Of a stretch of DNA of 64,000 nucleotides, positions 29,526 to 37,268 are shown in pieces. How positions within the stretch are numbered: position 1 is the first letter of the stretch; each line of letters begins with the position of its first letter. The notes beneath the pieces were generated by a model. It worked only from the letters and a program-made list of their open reading frames with translations. It had not been told where the DNA came from and made no database searches. A program made the translations under genes and the position numbers. Origin of the DNA: Methanobrevibacter sp. V74 (GTDB lineage: Archaea > Methanobacteriota > Methanobacteria > Methanobacteriales > Methanobacteriaceae); contig NZ_CAUJAN010000002.1 of assembly GCF_963082495.1 (NCBI RefSeq), forward strand, positions 248,001 to 312,000. Direction: 5' to 3'.

Positions 29526-29804
29526 CTAAAAAGCTGCTAACAGTTCAGGAAGAACTCCAAGCATCGCCTGAATACCTAAAATGAAAATTGCTAAACCACC
29601 AATAAAATTAATAAATCTAGCATATTTCATGGCTATTTTTGTACCAAAAGTTCCGATTAAAAGCCAGCAAATAACAGCTGCAATACTTAACAAGGACAAT
29701 CCAACTGGATCAACATGTGCTGAAACACCTTGAGCTGCTAAAATTAAGTTTTCAATATTGCCAAAAATTAATAAAGGAAGAAAATTCATTAATTCTGAAT
29801 CCAT
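29526..29804 (-). CDS. Small three-helix membrane protein, paralogue of the next gene
   Basis: This 92-residue protein has three hydrophobic helices (about 7-27, 33-53 and 68-88). It shares IFGNIENL, GTFGT and FIGGLAIFILG with the adjacent 88-residue protein. The fold of two 3-helix halves resembles the internally repeated LysE, MntP and Gdt1 transporter group, of which this would be one half; that link is inference. The loop between helices 2 and 3 is basic (TKIAMKYAR). The ATG at 29804 follows AGAGGTGAATAGT, which lies inside the end of the upstream gene, so translation is coupled. Confidence 0.75.
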   Translation of the reverse strand: MDSELMNFLPLLIFGNIENLILAAQGVSAHVDPVGLSLLSIAAVICWLLIGTFGTKIAMKYARFINFIGGLAIFILGIQAMLGVLPELLAAF

Positions 29805-29805
29805 A

Positions 29806-30072
29806 CTATTCACCTCTAATGGAAGCAATCATTGCTTGGGCTCCTAAAATAAAAATAGCCAATCCTCCAATGAACTCAATGAAATCAACATATTCAATTA
29901 AAAACTGTGTTCCAAAAGTTCCTATAACCAACCACAAAACAACCCAAAAAATACTCGCAATTCCTAATTTAACCGGATTAACACCAGCTACAACACCTTG
30001 AGATGATAAAACTAAGTTTTCAATGTTTCCAAATATTATTAATGCTACAAAAGGTAAATATTGTTCCAACAT
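29806..30072 (-). CDS. Small three-helix membrane protein, paralogue of the previous gene
   Basis: This 88-residue protein has the same three-helix plan (LPFVALIIFGNIENLVLSSQ, then WVVLWLVIGTFGT, then FIGGLAIFILGAQAM). The loop between helices 2 and 3 is acidic (QFLIEYVDFIE), opposite in charge to its paralogue. The start at 30072 follows GTGATTTGG; an earlier in-frame ATG at 30111 would add a hydrophobic extension without a ribosome-binding site. It is the first gene of the unit that runs into the glycan cluster. An exporter or lipid-linked substrate carrier is possible, but nothing in the sequence proves one. Confidence 0.75.
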   Translation of the reverse strand: MLEQYLPFVALIIFGNIENLVLSSQGVVAGVNPVKLGIASIFWVVLWLVIGTFGTQFLIEYVDFIEFIGGLAIFILGAQAMIASIRGE

Positions 30073-30130
30073 CCAAATCACTATTTCCCAAAAAATAAAT
30101 TTTAATTTCAAATTAATTATTAAACAATTA

Positions 30131-30142
30131 TAATATATAAAA
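30131..30142 (-). promoter_or_regulatory. Candidate TATA box for the small-membrane-protein unit
   Basis: The minus strand reads TTTTATATATTA, about 60 bases before the ATG at 30072. It is the only strong TATA-like element in the 214-bp gap after rfbB. Confidence 0.45.
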
Positions 30143-30286
30143 GTATCTTAAATTTAAGAATAAAAATAGATTTTAAATTGAATTATTTTAAAATGAACAA
30201 AAAACAGTATAGCAAATATTAAACAAAACAGCCCAAAAAAAGAATAAAATTGAATATTATAAAAGAGAGGTGTTTCAAATGTAACA

Positions 30287-31294
30287 CTATCCACCCCCAT
30301 ACATCTTTTCATAATATTCCATATATTGACCACTTTTAACTTGAGCCGTCCAATCCTGATTATCCAAATACCACTGAATAGTTTCTTTAATACCTAATTC
30401 AAAAGAGTATTCCGGAACCCATCCCAATTCTTGCTGAATTTTACTTGAATCAATAGCGTATCGTCTATCATGGCCTAAACGATCACTAACAAATTCAATT
30501 AAAGATTCATCTTTACCTAAAGTTTCAAGAATTAATTTGACAATATAAATATTTTCTTTTTCATTGTTACCACCAACATTGTAAACTTCACCAAGTTTAC
30601 CATCATGTAAAACTAAATCAATAGCTGTACAGTGGTCATGGACATGTAACCAATCCCTAATGTTTTTTCCATCCCCATAAATAGGCAATTTCTCATCTTC
30701 AAGAGTATTTGAAATCATCAACGGAATTAATTTTTCAGGAAACTGATAAGGCCCGTAATTATTAGAACAGCGAGTAATATTAACAGGCAAGTCAAAAGTT
30801 TCAAAGTAAGCTCTTGTAATTAAATCCCCACCGGCTTTAGAAGCTGAATATGGGCTGTTCGGTTGTAAAGGAGTAGATTCTACAAAGTATCCTGTTTTTC
30901 CAAGCGTTCCATAAACTTCATCAGTGGATATTTGAATATATTTATCGACACCATGTTCTTTTGCTGCATTTAAAAGTACTTGTGTGCCTAATACGTTAGA
31001 TTTAATAAAGATTTCCGGATTATTTATACTTCTGTCAACATGACTTTCAGCTGCAAAATTAATAACATAATCAGATTTTTTAACCAACTCATCAACAATA
31101 GATTTATCTCCGATATCCCCCTTAACAAATGAGTAATTGTTCTTATTTTCAATATCTTTTAAGTTTTCAAGATTTCCACAATAAGTTAAAGCATCTAAAT
31201 TTATAATATGATAATCAGAGTATTTGTTAACCATATATCTTACAAAATTACTTCCGATAAATCCTGCTCCGCCGGTAACTAAAATATTTGTCAT
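30287..31294 (-). CDS. rfbB: dTDP-glucose 4,6-dehydratase
   Basis: RfbB/RmlB converts dTDP-glucose to dTDP-4-keto-6-deoxyglucose, the second step to dTDP-L-rhamnose. The 335 residues show the NAD-binding GGAGFIGSNFVRYM, the SAAESHVDRSI-like segment (FAAESHVDRSINNPE), the catalytic YSASKAGGDLI and the RCSNNYGPYQFPEKLIP signature. The ATG at 31294 follows a TGATTATC spacer; the upstream GTG is part of the ribosome-binding site. It is the last gene of the six-gene operon starting at 34258. Confidence 0.96.
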   Translation of the reverse strand: MTNILVTGGAGFIGSNFVRYMVNKYSDYHIINLDALTYCGNLENLKDIENKNNYSFVKGDIGDKSIVDELVKKSDYVINFAAESHVDRSINNPEIFIKSNVLGTQVLLNAAKEHGVDKYIQISTDEVYGTLGKTGYFVESTPLQPNSPYSASKAGGDLITRAYFETFDLPVNITRCSNNYGPYQFPEKLIPLMISNTLEDEKLPIYGDGKNIRDWLHVHDHCTAIDLVLHDGKLGEVYNVGGNNEKENIYIVKLILETLGKDESLIEFVSDRLGHDRRYAIDSSKIQQELGWVPEYSFELGIKETIQWYLDNQDWTAQVKSGQYMEYYEKMYGGG

Positions 31295-31302
31295 GATAAT
31301 CA

Positions 31303-31860
31303 CTAATATTTAATATTTACTTGTTTAAATGATTTTAATTTTTTATCTTTCTCGGATAAAATAATCTCATCAATTTCATCCAATGGCCAGTCAATAGCTA
31401 TATCTTCATCATTCCACATGATTCCACATTCATCTTCGCCATGATAGAATTCTGTACATTTATATAAAAATTCCGCCTCATCAGACAACACCAAAAATCC
31501 ATGTGCAAATTTCGGTGGAATGTAGAGCTGTTTTTTATTTTCATCAGATAGAATCTCGCCATGCCATTTGCCATAAGTTGAAGAGTCCCCCCTAAGGTCA
31601 ACGCCAACATCAAAGACCTTGCCCCTAATAACACGAACTAATTTGCCCTGAGGATATTTCAATTGCAAATGCAATCCTCTAAGCACTCCTTTTGATGATT
31701 TTGATTGGTTATCCTGAACAAAAGTTAAATCATAACCTGCCTTTTTAAAATCATTTTCATGATACGTTTCCATGAAGTATCCCCTATTGTCTTCAAAAAC
31801 CTTAGGCTCAACAACAAACATACCCTCTATATCAGTTTTCCTAAATTTAAATTTTCCCAT
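31303..31860 (-). CDS. rfbC: dTDP-4-dehydrorhamnose 3,5-epimerase
   Basis: RfbC/RmlC epimerises dTDP-4-keto-6-deoxyglucose at C3 and C5. The 185 residues are a usual length, with FRKTDIEGMFVVEPKVFEDN, RGLHLQLKYPQGKLVRVIRG (catalytic His in RGLHLQ), the VFDVGVDLR strand and FAHGFLVLSDEAEFLYKCTE. I set the start at 31860 because the longer frame reads back through the rfbA stop; only four bases separate the two genes. Confidence 0.95.
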   Translation of the reverse strand: MGKFKFRKTDIEGMFVVEPKVFEDNRGYFMETYHENDFKKAGYDLTFVQDNQSKSSKGVLRGLHLQLKYPQGKLVRVIRGKVFDVGVDLRGDSSTYGKWHGEILSDENKKQLYIPPKFAHGFLVLSDEAEFLYKCTEFYHGEDECGIMWNDEDIAIDWPLDEIDEIILSEKDKKLKSFKQVNIKY

Positions 31861-31864
31861 AATA

Positions 31865-32731
31865 TCATCTGTCAGCCAAATCAAATAAGTATTGCCCATA
31901 ATCTGTCTTTTTAAGCTCATTAGCTGTTTTTAATAGCTGCTTTTCATCAATATAACCCTTGAGGTATGCAATTTCTTCAAGACATGCAATATACAGACTT
32001 TGCCTTTTTTGAACAGTTTCAATGAAATTTGCCGCTTCAAGCAATCCTTCATGAGTTCCCGTATCCAGCCAAGCCATGCCCCGACCCAATAATTCCACTT
32101 TAAGCTTGCCACGTTTTAAATACTCTTCATTAACAGATGTAATTTCAACTTCACCCCTATCAGAAGGTTTAACATTTTTAGCTATATCAATAACATCATT
32201 ATCATAAAAATATAGTCCGGGCACTATGTAATTCGATTTCGGTTTTTCTGGTTTTTCTTCAATTGACAGCACATTCCACTCATCATCAAATTCAACGACA
32301 CCAAAAGCTTCTGGATTATTAGTATAATAACCAAATATTATTGCTCCTTCTCCAATATTGGTCGCCCTTTCAAGTATTTCAGTGAATCTATGGCCATGAA
32401 ATATATTATCTCCTAAAATAAGCGCAACATTGTCATCACCAATGAAGTCCTCACCAATAACGAATGCTTCGGCAAGCCCATTAGGGTTTTCTTGAACCGC
32501 ATACTCGAAGTTAATTCCAAGAGAAGATCCATCGCCCAACAAGTCCTTATACATTGGCAAGTCTCTAGGAGTTGAAATAATTAGAATATCTTTAATTCCT
32601 GAAAGCATTAAAACTGAAATTGGATAATAAATCATTGGTTTATCATATAGTGGCAATAATTGCTTAGAAACCGCTTTAGTAATAGGATATAATCGAGTTC
32701 CGGAGCCCCCTGCAAGTACAATTCCTTTCAT
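31865..32731 (-). CDS. rfbA: Glucose-1-phosphate thymidylyltransferase
   Basis: RfbA/RmlA makes dTDP-glucose from dTTP and glucose-1-phosphate, the first step to dTDP-L-rhamnose. The 288 residues start with [20 protein letters not shown], the nucleotide loop, and carry [22 protein letters not shown] and the [13 protein letters not shown] motif of the family. The ATG at 32731 follows GGTGATTATT, nine bases beyond the barstar stop. The family is allosterically inhibited by dTDP-rhamnose in bacteria; nothing here shows otherwise. Confidence 0.96.
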   Translation of the reverse strand: MKGIVLAGGSGTRLYPITKAVSKQLLPLYDKPMIYYPISVLMLSGIKDILIISTPRDLPMYKDLLGDGSSLGINFEYAVQENPNGLAEAFVIGEDFIGDDNVALILGDNIFHGHRFTEILERATNIGEGAIIFGYYTNNPEAFGVVEFDDEWNVLSIEEKPEKPKSNYIVPGLYFYDNDVIDIAKNVKPSDRGEVEITSVNEEYLKRGKLKVELLGRGMAWLDTGTHEGLLEAANFIETVQKRQSLYIACLEEIAYLKGYIDEKQLLKTANELKKTDYGQYLFDLADR

Positions 32732-32740
32732 AATAATCAC

Positions 32741-32968
32741 CTATATTATTTTAAATTTTAAATAATCATTTTCACTAGCTGCATCTTCAAAAGTGTCTAA
32801 AATATCTTTATCAACTTCACTAGCATTAATTAATTCAATTTCACCATCTATCTCACATAAACAATCATATAAAGCATCTAAATTTTTACCATAATAATCT
32901 GGAAAATTTAGCGCTTCCATCAAGTAAACATGTCCCTGTCGATTAATTAGTTTGCCATCCAATTGCAT
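32741..32968 (-). CDS. Barstar-family ribonuclease inhibitor
   Basis: This 75-residue protein matches barstar, the tight protein inhibitor of barnase. It has the core helix FPDYYGKNLDALYDCL, with Tyr25, Asp31 and Asp35 at the positions of barstar Tyr29, Asp35 and Asp39, the residues that plug the RNase active site. Barstar Trp38 is Tyr here. It is slightly shorter than the 90-residue Bacillus protein and has no signal peptide, so it protects the cytoplasm. The ATG at 32968 lies one base after the barnase stop, with GAGGT in the barnase tail as ribosome-binding site. An in-frame TTG at 32983 is less likely. Confidence 0.9.
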   Translation of the reverse strand: MQLDGKLINRQGHVYLMEALNFPDYYGKNLDALYDCLCEIDGEIELINASEVDKDILDTFEDAASENDYLKFKII

Positions 32969-32969
32969 T

Positions 32970-33422
32970 TTAGACCTCTTCAAATGTATTATAATGGTTC
33001 TCAGTATAATAGACTTTATAATCTCCAGTATTATAAACTATTCTTTTAGCACCGCGAATGGTTCCATTGGCATCAATATCACATTCAATGTATTTAGAGT
33101 CGCTGTCTGGCAATACATGTTGTCTGTTGGTAAACGTGTCTCCACCTATGCTTTTTCCAGGCGCGTATTTTTTAAGCGGTCCACCATGCCAACCCAACTC
33201 CCTAGCTTCGCTTTTTGTAATGTAATTGCCAGGGAGCTTGTGAAACTCTTTAATGTATGATGAAACCTCATCAACTGTACAATATTCCCCACCTTCAACT
33301 ACGCTAACATCACCTGAATCATCACTTCCAAAGTTTAAAAAGTCAAAAAATCCTGCACTTACAGCTGAAATGGAAAATAAAGCAATTACCAATGCAATGA
33401 TTAAAACTAGTTTCTTATTCAT
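32970..33422 (-). CDS. Secreted barnase-family ribonuclease
   Basis: This 150-residue protein is a guanyl-preferring RNase of the barnase type with an N-terminal signal peptide (LVLIIALVIALFSISAVSAG). The mature part aligns closely with Bacillus barnase through HKLPGNYITKSEARELGW, APGKSIGGDTFTNR and ENHYNTF. All catalytic positions are kept: Lys70 (barnase Lys27), Glu113 (Glu73), Arg123 (Arg83), Arg127 (Arg87) and His143 (His102); Arg100 matches Arg59, the main barstar contact. Its ATG overlaps the rfbD stop by four bases (ATGA), and barstar follows one base after its stop. It probably acts outside the cell against neighbours; that is inference. Confidence 0.93.
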   Translation of the reverse strand: MNKKLVLIIALVIALFSISAVSAGFFDFLNFGSDDSGDVSVVEGGEYCTVDEVSSYIKEFHKLPGNYITKSEARELGWHGGPLKKYAPGKSIGGDTFTNRQHVLPDSDSKYIECDIDANGTIRGAKRIVYNTGDYKVYYTENHYNTFEEV

Positions 33423-34258
33423 TTAATCAACTCAATATATTCTTTTATAGCTTCTTTATAATCTCTTAAAGGTTCAAATCCCTTTTCTACCCAATTTCTA
33501 TTTTCTAAAACAGAATAACTTGGCCTTGGGGCTGGTCTTGCATACTCAGATGCAGTAACCGGAATAACATCAACATCAATTTCAGCTATTTCAAAGATAT
33601 ACCTTGCAAATTCACACCATGAACAGCTTCCAGAATTAGTTAAATGGTAAATACCATAATAACCAGTTTCGATTAATTGAGATATTGCTCTAGCCAAATC
33701 CAGAGCATAAGTTGGAGTTCCAACCTCATCATAAACAACCCAGATTTCAGAATGCTTTTTAGCTAACTCAAGGATTGTCTTTGGAAAATTCCTGCCGTTG
33801 ATTCCATAGAGCCATGCGGTTCTTAAAATAAAATATTTATCCAATATTTTTTGAATAGCTTCCTCCCCTTTGAGTTTGCTTTTTCCATAAACACTTAATG
33901 GACATATTTCATCGCATTCAACCCATGGACGGGTATTCTTACCATTGAAAATATAATCAGTACTAATATGAACTAAAGCACAGTCAATTTTTCGGCAAGC
34001 AAGAGCTAAATTTTTAACTCCATCGCTATTTACACTATATGCAAGCTCTCGGTTTTCCTCACAACCATCAACATTTGTATAAGCAGCTGAATTAATAACA
34101 ATATCCGGATTATTTTCACAAATAGCATCCATGACTTGTTTTTCATCAGTGATGTCTAATGTTTTTGATGTTGTAAGAATTAATTCATGACTATCACCTA
34201 AAACTTCAGCCAAATCATGCCCCAACATTCCATTAGAACCCGTAATTAAAATTTTCAT
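33419..34258 (-). CDS. rfbD: dTDP-4-dehydrorhamnose reductase
   Basis: RfbD/RmlD reduces dTDP-4-keto-L-rhamnose to dTDP-L-rhamnose with NAD(P)H. The 279 residues begin at MKILITGSNGMLGHDLAEVL, which gives the usual N-terminal nucleotide loop and fixes the start at 34258 (TAAGTGATACA upstream); a 32-residue extension to 34354 would read through the promoter. The catalytic YGKSKLKGEEA and HISTDYIFNG are present. It leads the operon rfbD, barnase, barstar, rfbA, rfbC, rfbB, all with gaps of nine bases or less or small overlaps. Confidence 0.95.
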   Translation of the reverse strand: MKILITGSNGMLGHDLAEVLGDSHELILTTSKTLDITDEKQVMDAICENNPDIVINSAAYTNVDGCEENRELAYSVNSDGVKNLALACRKIDCALVHISTDYIFNGKNTRPWVECDEICPLSVYGKSKLKGEEAIQKILDKYFILRTAWLYGINGRNFPKTILELAKKHSEIWVVYDEVGTPTYALDLARAISQLIETGYYGIYHLTNSGSCSWCEFARYIFEIAEIDVDVIPVTASEYARPAPRPSYSVLENRNWVEKGFEPLRDYKEAIKEYIELIK

Positions 34259-34330
34259 TGTATCACTTAAAACTTTTAATATATTAAAATATATATTATA
34301 CTTTATATTTATAGAAGGGGAGTTGAAATC
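34259..34330. promoter_or_regulatory. Divergent promoter region, rfbD operon and UDP-HexNAc dehydrogenase
   Basis: The 72-bp spacer is nearly all A/T. On the plus strand CTTTATATTTATAG near 34300-34313 is a TATA candidate, followed by AGGGGAG before the ATG at 34331. On the minus strand AGTATAATATATATTTT in the middle of the spacer could serve rfbD. The two glycan units are therefore likely co-located for shared regulation. Confidence 0.5.
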
Positions 34331-35566
34331 ATGAAAATATGTATTGTTGGCCAAGGCTATATCGGACTTCCAACAGCGGCATTATTCAGCCGTAACCATT
34401 GTGAAGTCCTTGGGGTTGATGTTAATGAAAAAATTATTGAAAACTTGAATAAAGGAATAATTCATATAGAAGAACCGGGAATAGCCGACATTATCAAAAA
34501 AGCAGTTGAGAGAAAAATATATGCTGCCAGTTTAACTCCTCAAAAAGCGGATGCATTTATCATAACTGTTCCAACACCATACATTGCTGAAAATTACAGC
34601 TGCGATTTAAGTTATGTTATTAATGCATGCGAATCTATTTTACCTTATCTTGAACAGGGAAATACTGTTATTATCGAATCTACAATTGCTCCGATGTCAA
34701 CAGATGAAACCATTAAACCAATATTTGAAAAGGCCGGATTTACAATAGGCAAAGACCTGTATTTGGCACATTGTCCTGAAAGAGTGCTTCCCGGCAAAAT
34801 AATTGATGAACTGATCCACAATGACAGGATTATTGGTGGAGTAACTCCTGAATGCGCCATTAAAGCTAGTGAAGTTTATGGCAAGTTTGTTGAAGGAGAG
34901 TTAATGCTTACAGAAGCAAAAACTGCTGAATTATCAAAATGTATGGAAAACACTTTTCGTGATGTGAACATTGCACTTGCAAATGAATTAACTAAAATTT
35001 GTGCTGAAATTGGTGTTAATACACTTGACGTTATTGAAATGGCCAACAAACATCCAAGAGTAAACCTGCACTCACCAGGTCCCGGTGTTGGAGGACATTG
35101 CCTTGCAATTGATCCTTACTTTATTTATGCAAAAGCCCCAAAAACCGCTAAAATTATCAAATTGGCACGCGACACCAATAAATCCATGCCCACATTCGTA
35201 TGTGACAATGTTAGGAAAATTATTTCAGAAGGCAAAATAGCTGTTCTGGGTGTTTCTTATAAGGGAAATACTGGAGATGACAGGGAAAGCCCGGCTTATG
35301 AAATAATTGCTGATTTAAGTAAAGATTATGAAATAGCCATTCATGACCCACATATTGGAAATCCTAATTTTCAAAATCTAAAGGAGGCTACAAAAGATGC
35401 TGATTTGATTTTGATTTTATGTGATCATGATGAGTTTAAAAACCTCGATTATGGTTTAATTTCAAAAAACATGTCTGAAACAATAATATTCGATACTAAA
35501 AATATAATTAAAGAAGTTCCGGATGAAATTAAATTATTTAATTATGGAAACTTATATGAAATTTAA
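34331..35566 (+). CDS. wecC: UDP-N-acetylmannosamine dehydrogenase type nucleotide-sugar dehydrogenase
   Basis: This 411-residue enzyme oxidises C6 of a UDP-HexNAc to the uronic acid with two NAD. It shows the N-terminal MKICIVGQGYIGLPTAALFS, the VPTPYI segment, the ESTIAP and CPERVLPGK signatures, the catalytic Cys in GPGVGGHCLAIDPYF, and the C-terminal LGVSYKGNTGDDRESPA. The sequence fits the UDP-ManNAc group better than UDP-glucose dehydrogenase. Methanobacteriales pseudomurein contains a talosaminuronic acid, so this family could feed either wall or capsule; I cannot decide. AGGGGAG precedes the start. Confidence 0.88.
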   Translation: MKICIVGQGYIGLPTAALFSRNHCEVLGVDVNEKIIENLNKGIIHIEEPGIADIIKKAVERKIYAASLTPQKADAFIITVPTPYIAENYSCDLSYVINACESILPYLEQGNTVIIESTIAPMSTDETIKPIFEKAGFTIGKDLYLAHCPERVLPGKIIDELIHNDRIIGGVTPECAIKASEVYGKFVEGELMLTEAKTAELSKCMENTFRDVNIALANELTKICAEIGVNTLDVIEMANKHPRVNLHSPGPGVGGHCLAIDPYFIYAKAPKTAKIIKLARDTNKSMPTFVCDNVRKIISEGKIAVLGVSYKGNTGDDRESPAYEIIADLSKDYEIAIHDPHIGNPNFQNLKEATKDADLILILCDHDEFKNLDYGLISKNMSETIIFDTKNIIKEVPDEIKLFNYGNLYEI

Positions 35567-35573
35567 ATAGTGC

Positions 35574-35598
35574 AAAAAAAAAGTTCCAAATTGGAACT
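35574..35598 (-). terminator. Hairpin plus oligo-T terminator of the DUF2264 gene
   Basis: On the minus strand the hairpin AGTTCCAATTTGGAACT runs straight into nine T residues. This is a bacterial-style intrinsic terminator between two convergent genes. Confidence 0.65.
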
Positions 35599-35602
35599 GA
35601 AA

Positions 35603-36814
35603 TCAAAAATTAATTGGTTGGTCGGTTTCTATTTGATGGCCACTCCATGCTTTTAGACTACTCCATTCTTCATAAGGTGCGCTCCAAAATACATCATCAG
35701 CATTCAAACCTAAAGGCAAGAATACTGTACAACATAGATAAATACTGCCAGTTCCTATATTATTTTCACAAAATTCAAGTTGTGAACCATTAAATCCACA
35801 AATTAACCATCCATTAGAGTTAAAATTTTGATTGCCTGAAAATTGTTTTTGCAATACTTTTGTAAGTCCACTTCTAACTTGTCCGGGCGTGATGTTTCTT
35901 GGCAATATTTTTAATAATGCCGCCTGTGAAAGTAAGTGAAAAACACCGCAGCGATAAGCCAGGGACTTTCCAACAATTGGATAAGTTCCTTCAGGAGAAA
36001 TCATTCTTTCTAATTGTGAAGCTAATCTAGAAGACCTCATTAATTGAACATCTAAAAGTTCACCTTCCTGAAGACCGTATTTTCTCATAACAGTTAAAAT
36101 ATCATTAAGCATTGGATGAATAACTAAACTATTTAGATAATTTACCTCAAATTCTTTACCTTCAGAGTATAGGGCATCTCCAAGATAGAAATCGTCTCTA
36201 AATTTAGAAATAGCATAGACCAATCTTTCTTTATCGCATTCACCTGTGAATTCCAAAAGTGCTGCTTCAATCATTGATGTATATAATAGCCAATAATTCT
36301 CATAAGGTGCTAAAATCCTAGTATTTTTAAGTTCACGGATAATTCTTGCTTGAATATCCATTGGTAAATTAAGCCAAATTTGATTTTTAGCTCTAAGCAA
36401 ACCTTGAGCAAATAAAGCAACCTCAACTAAAGATTGTTTAGGTTCTACGACAAAAATATAATCATCACTATTTGGATTAACAGCATTTGAAATCGATTTT
36501 AATGCTAATTTAATGTATTTTTCACGTGTTTTTCCCTCATCAGAATTGTCAACACCCAATTCTAACCACGGTGCAATCCCATTAAATACACGGGCAAACG
36601 CTTCAAGATATGTAAATTTTTGTCCTTCCATATCATTTGATTCATAAGGCATGTTTTTTCTAAGTGTGCCTTTAGATAAGTTATCTAAAACAGGATATGC
36701 TATTTTTTGTAATGTTAAAACCCAAAAAATCCTATCTTCCCAAACAGGAAGTTCTTCCTCAATTATATGAGGTTTTTCTTCTTTTTTAAATCTTTTAAAA
36801 AATGAGTTGCTCAT
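35603..36814 (-). CDS. DUF2264 domain protein
   Basis: This 403-residue protein matches the DUF2264 family (PF10022). The pattern LTLQKIAYPVLDNLSKGTLR, AFARVFNGIAPWLELG, and the later IVGKSLAYRCGVFHLLSQAA and LKAWSGHQ is that of (alpha/alpha)-barrel glycoside-hydrolase-like proteins. Some relatives act on rhamnogalacturonan-type sugars, which may fit a rhamnose neighbourhood; this is inference. I start at the ATG at 36814, because a TATA box sits 26 bases before it and no ribosome-binding site exists, which implies a leaderless message. Confidence 0.75.
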   Translation of the reverse strand: MSNSFFKRFKKEEKPHIIEEELPVWEDRIFWVLTLQKIAYPVLDNLSKGTLRKNMPYESNDMEGQKFTYLEAFARVFNGIAPWLELGVDNSDEGKTREKYIKLALKSISNAVNPNSDDYIFVVEPKQSLVEVALFAQGLLRAKNQIWLNLPMDIQARIIRELKNTRILAPYENYWLLYTSMIEAALLEFTGECDKERLVYAISKFRDDFYLGDALYSEGKEFEVNYLNSLVIHPMLNDILTVMRKYGLQEGELLDVQLMRSSRLASQLERMISPEGTYPIVGKSLAYRCGVFHLLSQAALLKILPRNITPGQVRSGLTKVLQKQFSGNQNFNSNGWLICGFNGSQLEFCENNIGTGSIYLCCTVFLPLGLNADDVFWSAPYEEWSSLKAWSGHQIETDQPINF

Positions 36815-36833
36815 AAGTAATATATTGTTAAAC

Positions 36834-36845
36834 ATTATATATAAA
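36834..36845 (-). promoter_or_regulatory. TATA box implying a leaderless DUF2264 transcript
   Basis: The minus strand reads TTTATATATAAT, centred about 26 bases before the ATG at 36814. That is the normal TATA-to-start distance in archaea, so translation would begin at the first transcribed base. Confidence 0.5.
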
Positions 36846-37216
36846 CAATCTGTCACTTTGGAGACTGTAAATATGTTGGCTCCCGATTACTTTTTTCAAT
36901 ATCAGGAGTTAATGAAGTAGTGCGTTGATAAATATGCCTATCATGGATTGGAATTTCTTTTTATGTACTTCTGGTGCCGCATTAGTTATTTAATTTTCTA
37001 TATGGGGTTGGTATTGTCCAATTTTCATTTATGTCATCCATCAGCGAATAAATTTCATGATTCTGTAAAAGCTTTAAAAAAATAATAGATTCAATTTTCA
37101 ATAATTCAACACATAACATCAAATGGCATTCAATAAAATCCACCACTGAAAAAATAACCTGATGAAAAAAATAAAATCTCAACTAAATTGGCAAAACCTG
37201 CAAACATTAAAAAGAA
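36846..37216. other. Non-coding stretch upstream of leuC
   Basis: This 371-bp interval has only short frames without ribosome-binding sites. A minus-strand frame of 66 codons (36982-37182) shows no family features. A plus-strand segment (MLAPDYFFQYQELMK then stop) could be a relic of a lost gene. I see no RNA gene. Confidence 0.4.
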
Positions 37217-37225
37217 TTTATATAT
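37217..37225 (+). promoter_or_regulatory. TATA box of the leu operon
   Basis: TTTATATAT is preceded by a purine-rich AAAAAGAA that resembles a BRE element. Transcription would start near 37248, giving a short leader with AAGAGG before the leuC ATG. Confidence 0.6.
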
Positions 37226-37268
37226 CTTGTTAAACAAATACATCTACCATTATTAAGAGGTTTGATAT

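Noticed and set aside
33419-34354. Extended rfbD start at 34354
   Set aside because: The 32 extra residues would run through the promoter region and lack a ribosome-binding site; the nucleotide loop begins at MKILITGSNG.
36982-37182. 66-codon minus-strand frame upstream of leuC
   Set aside because: It has no start signal and no recognisable feature; probably chance.
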